Assembly (NCBI GenBank): GCA_030044455.1 | Contig: JASHVU010000188.1 | Coordinates: 1-8,655, forward strand | DNA from: Acidobacteriaceae bacterium | GTDB lineage: Bacteria > Acidobacteriota > Terriglobia > Terriglobales > Acidobacteriaceae | Direction of reading: 5' to 3' | DNA length: 8,655 nucleotides | Shown here: positions 1 through 6,682 of the stretch, piece after piece | Position numbering within the stretch: position 1 is the first letter of the stretch | How the letters are laid out: each line of letters starts with the position of its first letter | Notes under the pieces: generated by a model | What the model saw: the letters and a program-made list of their open reading frames with translations, nothing else | What the model was told of the DNA's origin: nothing | The model's database searches: none | Made by a program: the position numbers and the translations under genes

Positions 1-3000
1 TCTAATGGCAGCCGCAACTCCACCGCCGATGTGCTGATGGATGGAGCCACCATCACCAACTACGAGCCGAATGGCGGTGTCACAAATGTCACCTACACTC
101 CGTCATCTGAGGCAGTGGACGAGTTTCGCGTAGAGCAATCGAACTTCAGCGCCGAATACGGATTTTCCGGCGCCTCTGTGGTCAACATGATCACCCGCTC
201 CGGATCAAATGCCTTTCATGGCGAAGGTTACGATTTCATCCGCAACACAATCACCGATGCCAACAACTGGTTCAACAATCTGAATGGAATCCCGATTCCA
301 CCCGTGCATCGCAACGACTTTGGCGGCACTCTCTCGGGTCCCATCTTTAAGAACAAGACCTTCTTCTTCTTCGACTATGACGCCACGCTACAAACCTATA
401 TGTCCACATACCAGGCCGGTGTGCCCACTGACGCTGAACGCAATAACGGCGACTTCGGCGCAGTGTGCACAGCTCAAGGCGGATCATTCGATAACACCGG
501 TATGTGCAGCGTTGCTGCAGGGCAGCTCTGGGATCCATATTCCGGCGTGTATGAACCCGCCGCCCCTGACGGTTCAACTGCCGCAGGAGCCTATAGGAGT
601 ACGTTTATCCCTTACAACAACGTTGGCGCCTACGCGAGCCCCGGAAACCCCAATCTGGCAGGCACGCAGTATCAGTTGTCGGGTGGCCAAGGCGACCTGA
701 TCGACCCCATAGCTCAGACGATGATGAAGATGTTCCCCGAGCCGACGCCGAACATGCCCAATCCAACCATCTATGACAACTGGATTGGTTCGGGGGCAAG
801 CAGCAACCCCAATAACCAGTTCGACATCAAGATCGACCATCGAATCAGCGAAAAGAATCTGATGAGCGCCAAGTATTCGCAACAGTGGACCAGCACGGTT
901 GCCTATAACTGCTTTGGCAACTTTGCCGATCCCTGCGCCGGCGGTCCCAACCGATCGACGGCTCATCTGTTCACCTTTAACGATGAGCACACCTTTACCA
1001 AGTCGCTGCTGCTGACCACGACGTTTGGCTTCACGAGGGGAGCGGAAGAAATCCTCGCTTATAACGGGGACGGCGGAGTTACCAACCCGGTCAGTAAGCT
1101 TGGGTTCCCAGGTTATCTCAATTCCAACGGATTCATGGGCGTCCCCTCGATGTTTATCGATCAGGGCGTATATTATTCCGCAGGTTATACCAGCATCGGT
1201 GGCGACCCATACGGCAATTACAGACAGGGTCAGGATACGGGGCAAATTACCGTTGCTCTGGACAAAGTGTTGGGCAACCACGAGATGAAATTTGGGTTCG
1301 AGACGCGCCAGCACCAGATGAACTACATCCAGACCAATGCTCCCAACGGAATCTTCAACTTCGACCACTTCGGAACGTCAGAATGTCCCAACGCGTTCTC
1401 CGAGTGCGGCGGAGACGGCATGGCAGCCTTCATGATGGGCAATCCAGATGGTGGCGCGTACTACGAAATCCAGGATCGCCCGGCCACCGAGGACCGTCAG
1501 TATGCCTGGTACCTTCAGGAAAACTGGAAGACGACCAAGAGACTGACCCTGAACATCGGCCTGCGCTACGACGTATCCATGCCCCGCACCGATCGTTTCA
1601 ACCGCCAGAACTGGCTGGACCTGAGCGTGCCATTTCCAGTCTCTGTTCCGGGGTTGACTCTAACGGGAGGCGAAGTCTTCGCCAGTTCCAAGCAGCGCCG
1701 CATTGTGAACGATGACTGGAAAGATATTCAGCCCCGCTTCGGCTTTGCCTTCCTGCTTGACCCCAAGACGGTAATTCGTGGCGGGTATGGCATCTATTAC
1801 TCGCAACCGCGGTCAGGCGCTACCGGCGTGGCGCCCTACGGCTCGCAGGGATATAACCAGTACACCACTGCAATCACAACTTATAACAATGACGGCGCGA
1901 CACCTTATTTACACCTGAGCAATCCTTTCCCGAATGGATTGATCCAGCCACCGGGCAGCTCTCTCGGTTTGATGAACGACTACGGCTACGGCGCGAATGG
2001 ACCGCTGCGAAACGTGACCAGCACTCCCTATGAACAGAGTTGGAGCTTAGGGATCGAGATGCAGCTTCCCTACAAGATCATTACCAACATGATGTACGTG
2101 GGAAAGAAGGACACCCATCTTTATTATTCCGGCGACAATTACATCAACCATCTTGGACCTGAAGTGGAAGGTTACAACGCGACCCAGATCAATAACCTCA
2201 CCACCATGGTGGCCAATCCTTTTTACGGCATCAACACCGACCCCAACAGTACCCTTTCAGCTCCGCAGATACCTCAGTACATGTTGCAGATTCCCTGGCC
2301 CCAGTTCCCAGGAGGCGTCACAATCGAACCACCTCCGATCGCGACTTCGGAATATGACTCCATGCAGCTTACCGCGGAGAAGCGTTACTCCAACGGTCTG
2401 CAATTTCTGGCCAGCTTTGTTTGGTCAAAGTCGATGGACGATGCCTCGGCACCTGACGATAACACTACATGGCTGGGCAGCTTTTCGAGCCTTGAAGATC
2501 CCAACAAGCCATGGCTGGAGCGGAGTCTCTCCACCTTCGATATACCTTTCGTCTATCAATTCACTTACACCTACGACTTGCCCGTGGGCCGTGGCCAGAT
2601 ATTCCTGAGTGACATGCCGTCCGTGCTGAATGCGATTCTGGGGGGATGGAAGACCAATGGCATCTGGCGGATTTCGTGGGGACGACCGCTTCCGTTTACC
2701 ACCTACGACGGAACCTCTCTTCCGACATATGGCACGCAACGGCCCAACATCGTGGCAATGCCGCTTCGCAGCAAGGGAAAGGACTCCTACTGGATCAACA
2801 ATTATTTCGCCAATCCCGGAGTTTTCCAGTTGCCGCCCATCTATGTATTCGGCAACGCCCCCCGCGTCACCGGAGTAGTCCGGTCGCCGGTTGCGTTCAA
2901 CACCGACATGTCGGTGGAAAAGGACTTTTCGCTGGCCAAGCTCCGTGAAGGGATGAGTTTTGAGCTCCGCCTTGAAGCCGAGAATGCGCTCAATCATCCT

Positions 3001-3108
3001 GTCTTCGGCACGCCCGACACTTCTGTTGACGACCCCAATTTCGGGGTAATCAGCTACACTTCGAACAGCCCTCGTCAGATTCAGCTCGCGGGGAAGATAA
3101 CCTTCTAA
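1..3108 (+). CDS. TonB-dependent receptor, Oar-like acidobacterial type (5' truncated by window)
   Basis: Outer-membrane beta-barrel receptor that would import a large substrate using energy from TonB-ExbBD. The frame is open from base 1 with no stop, so the ATG at position 31 is internal (it lies in VLMDGAT) and the true start is upstream; the window holds 1,035 residues plus the stop. Seen: the second half of a plug domain at about residues 1-80, with NGSRNSTADVLMDG, VDEFRVEQ and NMITRSGSN (near residues 62-70), then a long barrel with alternating aromatic strands, and a C-terminal end (PRQIQLAGKITF) finishing in Phe as outer-membrane barrels do. Family members usually carry an N-terminal signal peptide and a carboxypeptidase-regulatory-like domain; both would lie outside the window. 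All six Cys residues occur as three close pairs (156/169, 304/312, 462/469), probably loop disulfides. The substrate cannot be read from the sequence; a glycan is a guess from the glycosidase nearby. Confidence 0.95.
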   Translation, partial: SNGSRNSTADVLMDGATITNYEPNGGVTNVTYTPSSEAVDEFRVEQSNFSAEYGFSGASVVNMITRSGSNAFHGEGYDFIRNTITDANNWFNNLNGIPIPPVHRNDFGGTLSGPIFKNKTFFFFDYDATLQTYMSTYQAGVPTDAERNNGDFGAVCTAQGGSFDNTGMCSVAAGQLWDPYSGVYEPAAPDGSTAAGAYRSTFIPYNNVGAYASPGNPNLAGTQYQLSGGQGDLIDPIAQTMMKMFPEPTPNMPNPTIYDNWIGSGASSNPNNQFDIKIDHRISEKNLMSAKYSQQWTSTVAYNCFGNFADPCAGGPNRSTAHLFTFNDEHTFTKSLLLTTTFGFTRGAEEILAYNGDGGVTNPVSKLGFPGYLNSNGFMGVPSMFIDQGVYYSAGYTSIGGDPYGNYRQGQDTGQITVALDKVLGNHEMKFGFETRQHQMNYIQTNAPNGIFNFDHFGTSECPNAFSECGGDGMAAFMMGNPDGGAYYEIQDRPATEDRQYAWYLQENWKTTKRLTLNIGLRYDVSMPRTDRFNRQNWLDLSVPFPVSVPGLTLTGGEVFASSKQRRIVNDDWKDIQPRFGFAFLLDPKTVIRGGYGIYYSQPRSGATGVAPYGSQGYNQYTTAITTYNNDGATPYLHLSNPFPNGLIQPPGSSLGLMNDYGYGANGPLRNVTSTPYEQSWSLGIEMQLPYKIITNMMYVGKKDTHLYYSGDNYINHLGPEVEGYNATQINNLTTMVANPFYGINTDPNSTLSAPQIPQYMLQIPWPQFPGGVTIEPPPIATSEYDSMQLTAEKRYSNGLQFLASFVWSKSMDDASAPDDNTTWLGSFSSLEDPNKPWLERSLSTFDIPFVYQFTYTYDLPVGRGQIFLSDMPSVLNAILGGWKTNGIWRISWGRPLPFTTYDGTSLPTYGTQRPNIVAMPLRSKGKDSYWINNYFANPGVFQLPPIYVFGNAPRVTGVVRSPVAFNTDMSVEKDFSLAKLREGMSFELRLEAENALNHPVFGTPDTSVDDPNFGVISYTSNSPRQIQLAGKITF

Positions 3109-3163
3109 AGCCTGTTATGAACTTTCGCGTGGGCATTTCTCACGAGCCGCGAAAACCGGTAGT

Positions 3164-3221
3164 GCCGGGCGCCCCGGGGCCCCCAACGAATGATCTGTAT
3201 TCGTTGGGGTGGTAGCCCGGC
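3164..3221. repeat. Palindromic hairpin, copy 1 (11-bp perfect stem)
   Basis: The arms CCCCAACGAAT (3181-3191) and ATTCGTTGGGG (3199-3209) pair perfectly over 11 bases around a 7-base loop. An outer 7-bp pair, GCCGGGC (3164-3170) with GCCCGGC (3215-3221), could close a larger structure, and GCCCCGGGGC (3171-3180) is itself a palindrome. It begins 55 bases after the receptor stop codon, so it might stabilise or end that transcript. There is no T-run on either side, so it is not a canonical intrinsic terminator. A diverged copy with the same arm and loop lengths lies at 3557-3585, which points to a dispersed repeat family. Confidence 0.75.
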
Positions 3222-3260
3222 TGTCCCCGCGGGCCTCCAGGGTCTGCGTGAGAACTCACT

Positions 3261-3309
3261 TTGTCGCGGTCTTTGTTAAGAATTTTGTCACGGTGTTTGG
3301 TTAAGAATT
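3261..3309. repeat. Imperfect tandem repeat, two units of 24 and 25 bases
   Basis: Unit 1 (3261-3284) starts TTGTCGCGGT and ends TTAAGAATT. Unit 2 (3285-3309) starts TTGTCACGGT and ends TTAAGAATT. They differ by two substitutions and one inserted G. The repeat sits just inside the left arm of the long inverted repeat. It could be a local duplication or a pair of binding sites; nothing in the sequence decides between these. Confidence 0.65.
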
Positions 3310-3318
3310 GGGAGGGAG

Positions 3319-3373
3319 CAGCGGCCTTCAGGTCGCTGAATGAGCGCTTGAGCGTGTGGGCGGCTTTAGCCGC
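3319..3373. repeat. Two small REP-like hairpins
   Basis: CAGCGGCC (3319-3326) pairs with GGTCGCTG (3331-3338) over 8 bp with one G-T pair and a TTCA loop. GCGGC (3360-3364) pairs with GCCGC (3369-3373) around a TTTA loop. Both are short and GC-rich and lie between the arms of the 3226-3439 inverted repeat. They resemble REP-type palindromes in form; family membership was not tested. Confidence 0.5.
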
Positions 3374-3497
3374 GGGCCGTTCTCAACCTCAGTTCTCTCG
3401 CCAAAACGAGTTCTCACGCAGACACTCCAGGCCCGCAGGCGCCTTTCAAAGCACCGAATGCGCGATATGCCCACACCGGTGAGAAATGCGGGCTATC

Positions 3498-3649
3498 GCA
3501 ATTCCTGAGTCGCTGTGTCCCGAGAGCAAAGTACTCAAGTGGACGCGACACTGGGGCCCCAGCGAATGAATTGTATTTTCTGGGGTGGGGCAACAAGGAG
3601 GGCGACCTTGTACAAGTCCCGGATAATGACACACCAACTCAGGAATTGC
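3498..3649. repeat. 13-bp perfect inverted repeat flanking hairpin copy 2
   Basis: GCAATTCCTGAGT at 3498-3510 is the exact reverse complement of ACTCAGGAATTGC at 3637-3649. The arms enclose 126 bases that include the second hairpin copy (3557-3585) and a weaker 6-bp hairpin (ACAAGG 3593-3598 with CCTTGT 3606-3611). The arrangement looks like a small repeat unit with its own ends. Confidence 0.6.
3557..3585. repeat. Palindromic hairpin, copy 2 (diverged)
   Basis: CCCCAGCGAAT (3557-3567), a 7-base loop and ATTTTCTGGGG (3575-3585) reproduce the 11-7-11 geometry of the hairpin at 3181-3209. Both copies are preceded by a GGGGCCCC run and followed by TGG. Relative to copy 1, the sixth stem pair changes from A-T to G-C (both sides altered), the seventh becomes a C-T mismatch and the eighth a G-T pair. 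One compensatory change plus partial decay suggests common origin with some past selection on pairing. Confidence 0.7.
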
Positions 3650-3751
3650 CGTTGAGCGTGCTTCGACAACATTTCTGCAGGGTAAGACGGGGTATGCGCG
3701 CGGGAGACGGCACCGCAGATTGCCGGATAATGTGAATGATGAAGTCGGCGG

Positions 3752-3783
3752 CGCGACGATCCAGTTTCGCGACGATCCAGTTG
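3752..3783. repeat. 16-base tandem duplication next to tRNA-Ser
   Basis: CGCGACGATCCAGTTT (3752-3767) is followed directly by the same 16-mer with the last base G (3768-3783), so 15 of 16 bases match. It lies 17 bases beyond the 3' end of the tRNA-Ser gene, which reads towards it. It shares no obvious sequence with the tRNA 3' end, so it is not an evident attachment-site copy; replication slippage is the simplest explanation. Confidence 0.7.
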
Positions 3784-3800
3784 ATTGCTTGCGAATGTTA

Positions 3801-3890
3801 TGGCGGAGAGAGTGGGATTCGAACCCACGTTAGAGTTTCCCCTAAACACGCTTTCCAAGCGTGCGCCTTCAGCCACTCGGCCATCTCTCC
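3801..3890 (-). tRNA. tRNA-Ser, anticodon GGA
   Basis: On the minus strand these 90 bases fold as a class II tRNA: acceptor GGAGAGA paired with TCTCTCC, G discriminator and encoded CCA; D arm GCC/GGC; anticodon stem CACGC/GCGTG with loop TTGGAAA; a long variable arm; and T arm GTGGG/CCCAC around TTCGAAT. The anticodon GGA is at 3854-3856 and reads UCC and UCU serine codons. The long variable arm and the G73 discriminator are serine identity features. A possible -10 box TATGAT lies at 3917-3922 (minus), about 27 bases upstream of the mature 5' end, but no good -35 match was seen. No second tRNA adjoins it. Confidence 0.97.
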
Positions 3891-3987
3891 GCGACCATTC
3901 GTCGCTTGATGTTACCATCATAATCGCTCTCGCTCCCGTCGCTGCGACCCCGCCGCTCAGGCATTGGAATAGTCGAAAATGAAATCG

Positions 3988-4017
3988 TTTACTCGAAGCG
4001 GTCTGTTCATTTATATT
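3988..4017 (+). promoter_or_regulatory. Candidate sigma-70-type promoter for the GH2 gene
   Basis: TTTACT at 3988-3993 (4 of 6 to TTGACA) and TATATT at 4012-4017 (5 of 6 to TATAAT) are separated by 18 bases. Transcription would start near 4024, giving a leader of about 60 bases before the start codon at 4085. The site lies in the tRNA-hydrolase gap and would exclude any coding start upstream of it. Prediction by pattern only. Confidence 0.45.
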
Positions 4018-4073
4018 GCGTTGTTGTTCGCCGCATGCCCCGCACCGTCGCCAGCGGCAAATTGCACTCGAAA

Positions 4074-4078
4074 GAGGG
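4074..4078 (+). promoter_or_regulatory. Ribosome binding site that fixes the GH2 start
   Basis: GAGGG lies six bases before the ATG at 4085, a good Shine-Dalgarno match and spacing. The in-frame ATG at 4016 overlaps the predicted -10 box, has no comparable site, and would bury the twin-arginine signal 23 residues inside the protein. Confidence 0.7.
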
Positions 4079-4084
4079 AACTTC

Positions 4085-6634
4085 ATGTCTGGTATCTCCC
4101 GCCGCAATCTTCTTCGTTCCGGCCTGGCACTCTCGGCCTCCACGCTTGCTTCCCGTTCCGCCTTTGCTCGCGCCGCCGCCCAGCTTGCGGCTGAGGCTCA
4201 GGCCGCCGCTCCCGGAGTTGCTTCTGCTGCCGGCCCGCGCGAGCAGCTTCTGTTCGACTTTGGCTGGAAGTTCATGTTCGGCAATGGAACCGATCCAGCC
4301 AAAGATCTCGGTTTCGGCGCTGACCAAGGGGATTTCGCCAAAACCGGAGATTTCAAATTTGCCAAAGCTGGCTTCGACGATTCCAAGTGGCGTACTCTGA
4401 ACCTTCCTCATGATTGGGCCGTGGAACTACCCTTTGTTAGGGACGATGACCTGAAATCTCACGGATACAAACCTCTTGGCCGCCGCTATCCCGAGACCTC
4501 AGTCGGTTGGTACAGGCACGAGTTCGACATCCCCGCCTCCGACGCCGGCCGCCGCGTCAGCGTTGAATTTGACGGAGCCTTCCGTGACGTCTTTGTCTTC
4601 GTGAACGGTTGCTTCATCGGCCGCAACGACAACGGCTACGTCCCCTTCCATTTCGATATCACTGACTTTCTCGCCATTGGCGGACGGAATTACATCGTCC
4701 TCCGCGTGGACGCGAGCTTTGGTGACGGCTGGTTTTATGAGGGTGCCGGCATCTATCGCCATGTGTGGCTTACCAAGACCGACGCCCTTCACCTCGGCAA
4801 GTGGGAAAGCTACGTACGCTCTGAGGTCAGCAAGAACTCTGCCGCGCTTACACTCTCCACAGTTGTTGTGAATCAGGGCCGCGCCGCCGCTGGTGCGTCA
4901 GTCTCATGGAAGATCTTGGACCCCTCAGGAAAGCAGGTTGCAACCGCCGAGACATCGGCGCTGCAGGTCGCCGCCGACGGCTCTGCCGCCTTTACCACCA
5001 CCGCGAAGCTCGCGCCTCCGGCGCTCTGGTCGCCCGATACCCCTAACCTCTACACGGCGGAGGTCAGCGTTACCTCAGAGGGCAAGGTGGTGGACGCAGA
5101 AAATATCACTTTTGGCGTTCGCACCGCTCAGTTCACTGCCGATAAAGGTTTCTTCCTCAACGGGCAGAACATCAAGATACAGGGAACCTGCAATCACCAG
5201 GACCACGCGGGAGTTGGTGCTGCGCTCCCTGATCGCTTGCAGTACTTCCGCGCCGCTGTGCTCAAGCAAATGGGCTGCAACGGCGTTCGCACATCGCACA
5301 ACATGCCCACACCCGAGTGGGTCGAAGCCTGCGAACACCTGGGGCTGCTGATGATGTGCGAAACCCGCCAGATGAGTTCGAGCCCCGAAGGTCTGGCGCA
5401 GCTTGAAGTGATGGTCAAGCGTTATCGCAACTCACCCTGCATCATTCTGTGGTCGGTCGGAAATGAGGAGGGGCAACTGCAGAGCCGAATGGCCGAAGAA
5501 GGCGCAAAAATCGCGCGCACAATGGTAGATCGTTGCCACGAACTCGATCCCACCCGAGTGGTTTCGGCTGCCGTCAACGGAGACAACTCCAAGGGAGTCT
5601 CCGATGCCTTCGATATCATCGGCTTCAACTACAATCTTCCGTCACCTGACCACTATCACGAGAAGCATCCGGAGAAACCAGTTTACGGTTCCGAGACCGC
5701 CAGCGCCATTTCAACGCGCGGCGAATACACAACCAGCAAGCTGCGGAACACGCTAAGTGCCTACGACTTGAATCAGCCCGGTTGGGGCGAAACAGCGGAA
5801 AACTGGTGGACGTTCTACGGCACTCGCGAGTGGGAGGCGGGCGGTTTTGCATGGACCGGCTTCGACTACCGCGGCGAGCCTACACCTTATGGCTGGCCGT
5901 CAATCAACTCGCAATTCGGCATCATCGATATGTGCGGATTCCCCAAAGACACCTTCTACTACTACAAGTCCTGGTGGGGGAAGGATCCGGTGCTTCACCT
6001 CTTCCCGCATTGGAATTTCGAGGGCAGGGAAGGCGACGAGATTCCCGTGTGGGTGCACTCCAACCTCGATTCGATTGAACTTTTCGTGAATGGTCAAAGT
6101 CAAGGTTCCAAGAATGTTCCGCATCTCGGCCACGTGGAGTGGAAGATTCGTTACGAGCCGGGTTCCATCGAGGCACGCGGCACCAAAGACGGCAAAGTTG
6201 TATTGACTGATAAGCGCGAAACTACCGGCGAGGCAGTGGCGATCCGCCTCACCGCCGACCGCACTGAGATCGACGCCAACGGCGAAGACGTCGCGGTCAT
6301 CACCGTTGAAGCCCTCGACAAGGACGGCCGTCCCGTACCCACCGCGCAAAACCCAGTCAACTTCCATGTCTCAGGCGAAGGCGCTCTAATCGGTGTAGGC
6401 AACGGCGACCCCAACTGCCAGGAGAGCGACAAGGAACCCAAACGTTCGCTCTACAACGGCCTCGCGCAGGTGATTCTGCAATCCACCAAACAGGCCGGCG
6501 TGATTCAAATCAAGGCTGACAAGGAAAGTTGGGAGGGACCGTCGCTCAAACCGGCTGAACTGGTGATCACGACCAAGGCCGTCACGCCCCGTGCGTCGGT
6601 GCCCGTTGCGCACACCGAAGCGCCCAAGGCTTGA
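4085..6634 (+). CDS. Tat-exported GH2 beta-galactosidase-like glycoside hydrolase
   Basis: Predicted 849-residue retaining glycosidase, probably a beta-galactosidase acting in the periplasm or outside the cell. Domains in order: twin-arginine signal peptide (SRRNLLRSG, RR at 6-7; likely cleavage after SAFA, residue 28); GH2 sugar-binding domain (about 50-240, with LPHDW and GWYRHEF); Ig-like sandwich (about 243-345); TIM barrel (about 355-630, with NHQDH, RTSH at 402-405 and FAWTGFDYRGEP); a DUF4982/GH2-C-type module (about 633-710); and a bacterial Ig-like C-terminal domain (about 712-825). Catalytic residues are visible: acid/base Glu461 in WSVGNEEG and nucleophile Glu537 in VYGSET. The 76-residue spacing equals that of E. 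coli LacZ E461/E537. LacZ-type context supports galactosidase over glucuronidase or mannosidase, but the exact sugar is not proved. It has its own candidate promoter and sits downstream of, but not in an operon with, the TonB receptor. Confidence 0.95.
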   Translation: MSGISRRNLLRSGLALSASTLASRSAFARAAAQLAAEAQAAAPGVASAAGPREQLLFDFGWKFMFGNGTDPAKDLGFGADQGDFAKTGDFKFAKAGFDDSKWRTLNLPHDWAVELPFVRDDDLKSHGYKPLGRRYPETSVGWYRHEFDIPASDAGRRVSVEFDGAFRDVFVFVNGCFIGRNDNGYVPFHFDITDFLAIGGRNYIVLRVDASFGDGWFYEGAGIYRHVWLTKTDALHLGKWESYVRSEVSKNSAALTLSTVVVNQGRAAAGASVSWKILDPSGKQVATAETSALQVAADGSAAFTTTAKLAPPALWSPDTPNLYTAEVSVTSEGKVVDAENITFGVRTAQFTADKGFFLNGQNIKIQGTCNHQDHAGVGAALPDRLQYFRAAVLKQMGCNGVRTSHNMPTPEWVEACEHLGLLMMCETRQMSSSPEGLAQLEVMVKRYRNSPCIILWSVGNEEGQLQSRMAEEGAKIARTMVDRCHELDPTRVVSAAVNGDNSKGVSDAFDIIGFNYNLPSPDHYHEKHPEKPVYGSETASAISTRGEYTTSKLRNTLSAYDLNQPGWGETAENWWTFYGTREWEAGGFAWTGFDYRGEPTPYGWPSINSQFGIIDMCGFPKDTFYYYKSWWGKDPVLHLFPHWNFEGREGDEIPVWVHSNLDSIELFVNGQSQGSKNVPHLGHVEWKIRYEPGSIEARGTKDGKVVLTDKRETTGEAVAIRLTADRTEIDANGEDVAVITVEALDKDGRPVPTAQNPVNFHVSGEGALIGVGNGDPNCQESDKEPKRSLYNGLAQVILQSTKQAGVIQIKADKESWEGPSLKPAELVITTKAVTPRASVPVAHTEAPKA

Positions 6635-6651
6635 AAAGGCGACGGCTTGGG

Positions 6652-6669
6652 GAACGCCTTTTGGCGTTC
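6652..6669 (+). terminator. Candidate hairpin terminator after the GH2 gene
   Basis: GAACGCC (6652-6658), loop TTTT and GGCGTTC (6663-6669) form a perfect 7-bp GC-rich stem 17 bases after the stop codon. No T-run follows, so termination would be weak or factor-dependent. Confidence 0.4.
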
Positions 6670-6682
6670 AAACTTCACCTCT

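Larger units (their letters stand above)
3226..3439. repeat. Long imperfect inverted repeat (32-nt arms, 28/32 matched)
   Basis: Positions 3226-3257 and 3408-3439 are inverted copies with four mismatches. The inner 16 bases are perfect: GTCTGCGTGAGAACTC at 3242-3257 against GAGTTCTCACGCAGAC at 3408-3423. Weaker similarity continues inward for about nine more bases. The 150 bases between the arms contain the 24/25-base tandem repeat and two small hairpins, and no coding region. The shape resembles a small non-autonomous element or a paired REP unit. No clean target-site duplication was found at the outer edges. Confidence 0.7.
3133..3489. repeat. Outer inverted repeat, 11-bp perfect arms
   Basis: The arm GCATTTCTCAC at 3133-3143 is the exact reverse complement of GTGAGAAATGC at 3479-3489. 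The arms enclose the longer inverted repeat at 3226-3439, and the heptamer GTGAGAA is shared by both pairs of arms. It therefore occurs four times in alternating orientation (3137-3143, 3248-3254, 3411-3417, 3479-3485). Function unknown. Confidence 0.6.
3109..3800. other. Gene-free, palindrome-rich intergenic region
   Basis: No convincing protein gene lies in these 692 bases: the short open frames have no recognisable domain and cross the inverted repeats. The stretch holds a dense set of palindromes and duplications, listed separately: two diverged copies of one hairpin (3181-3209 and 3557-3585), a long imperfect inverted repeat (3226-3439) nested in a shorter one (3133-3489), a third inverted repeat (3498-3649), a 24/25-base tandem repeat (3261-3309), two small GC-rich hairpins (3319-3338, 3360-3373) and a 16-base tandem duplication (3752-3783). 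No canonical U-tract terminator for the upstream receptor gene is visible. It may be a cluster of dispersed REP/MITE-like elements; no transposase is present. Confidence 0.8.

Noticed and set aside
574..1368. 264-residue minus-strand frame opposite the receptor
   Set aside because: Shadow of the receptor gene: the plus-strand frame is a clear TonB receptor, and the minus-strand product shows no domain or start signals.
3181..3209. Intrinsic terminator of the receptor gene
   Set aside because: The stem is strong but no T-run follows on the plus strand, and the copy at 3557-3585 shows it belongs to a repeat family. Kept as a repeat.
3133..3649. Insertion sequence or CRISPR array
   Set aside because: There is no transposase-sized frame, no convincing target-site duplication and no regularly spaced direct repeats; the repeats are inverted and irregular.
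3785..3982. 65-residue plus-strand frame containing AERVGFEPT
   Set aside because: It is the antisense of the tRNA-Ser gene; this peptide is a well-known spurious product of tRNA loci.
4016..4084. 23-residue N-terminal extension of the GH2 protein
   Set aside because: The ATG at 4085 has a well-placed GAGGG ribosome site and puts the twin-arginine motif at the N-terminus; the upstream ATG lies in the predicted -10 box.
3535..4143. 202-residue minus-strand frame
   Set aside because: It reads through the tRNA-Ser gene in the sense direction (RVAEGARLES, GSNPTLSA) and across the palindromic repeats; no domain is visible.
3979..4194. 71-residue plus-strand frame starting like a signal peptide (MKSFTRSGLFIYIALLF)
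   Set aside because: The hydrophobic start is caused by the AT-rich promoter region of the GH2 gene. The frame runs into that gene in another frame and has no conserved continuation or good ribosome site.
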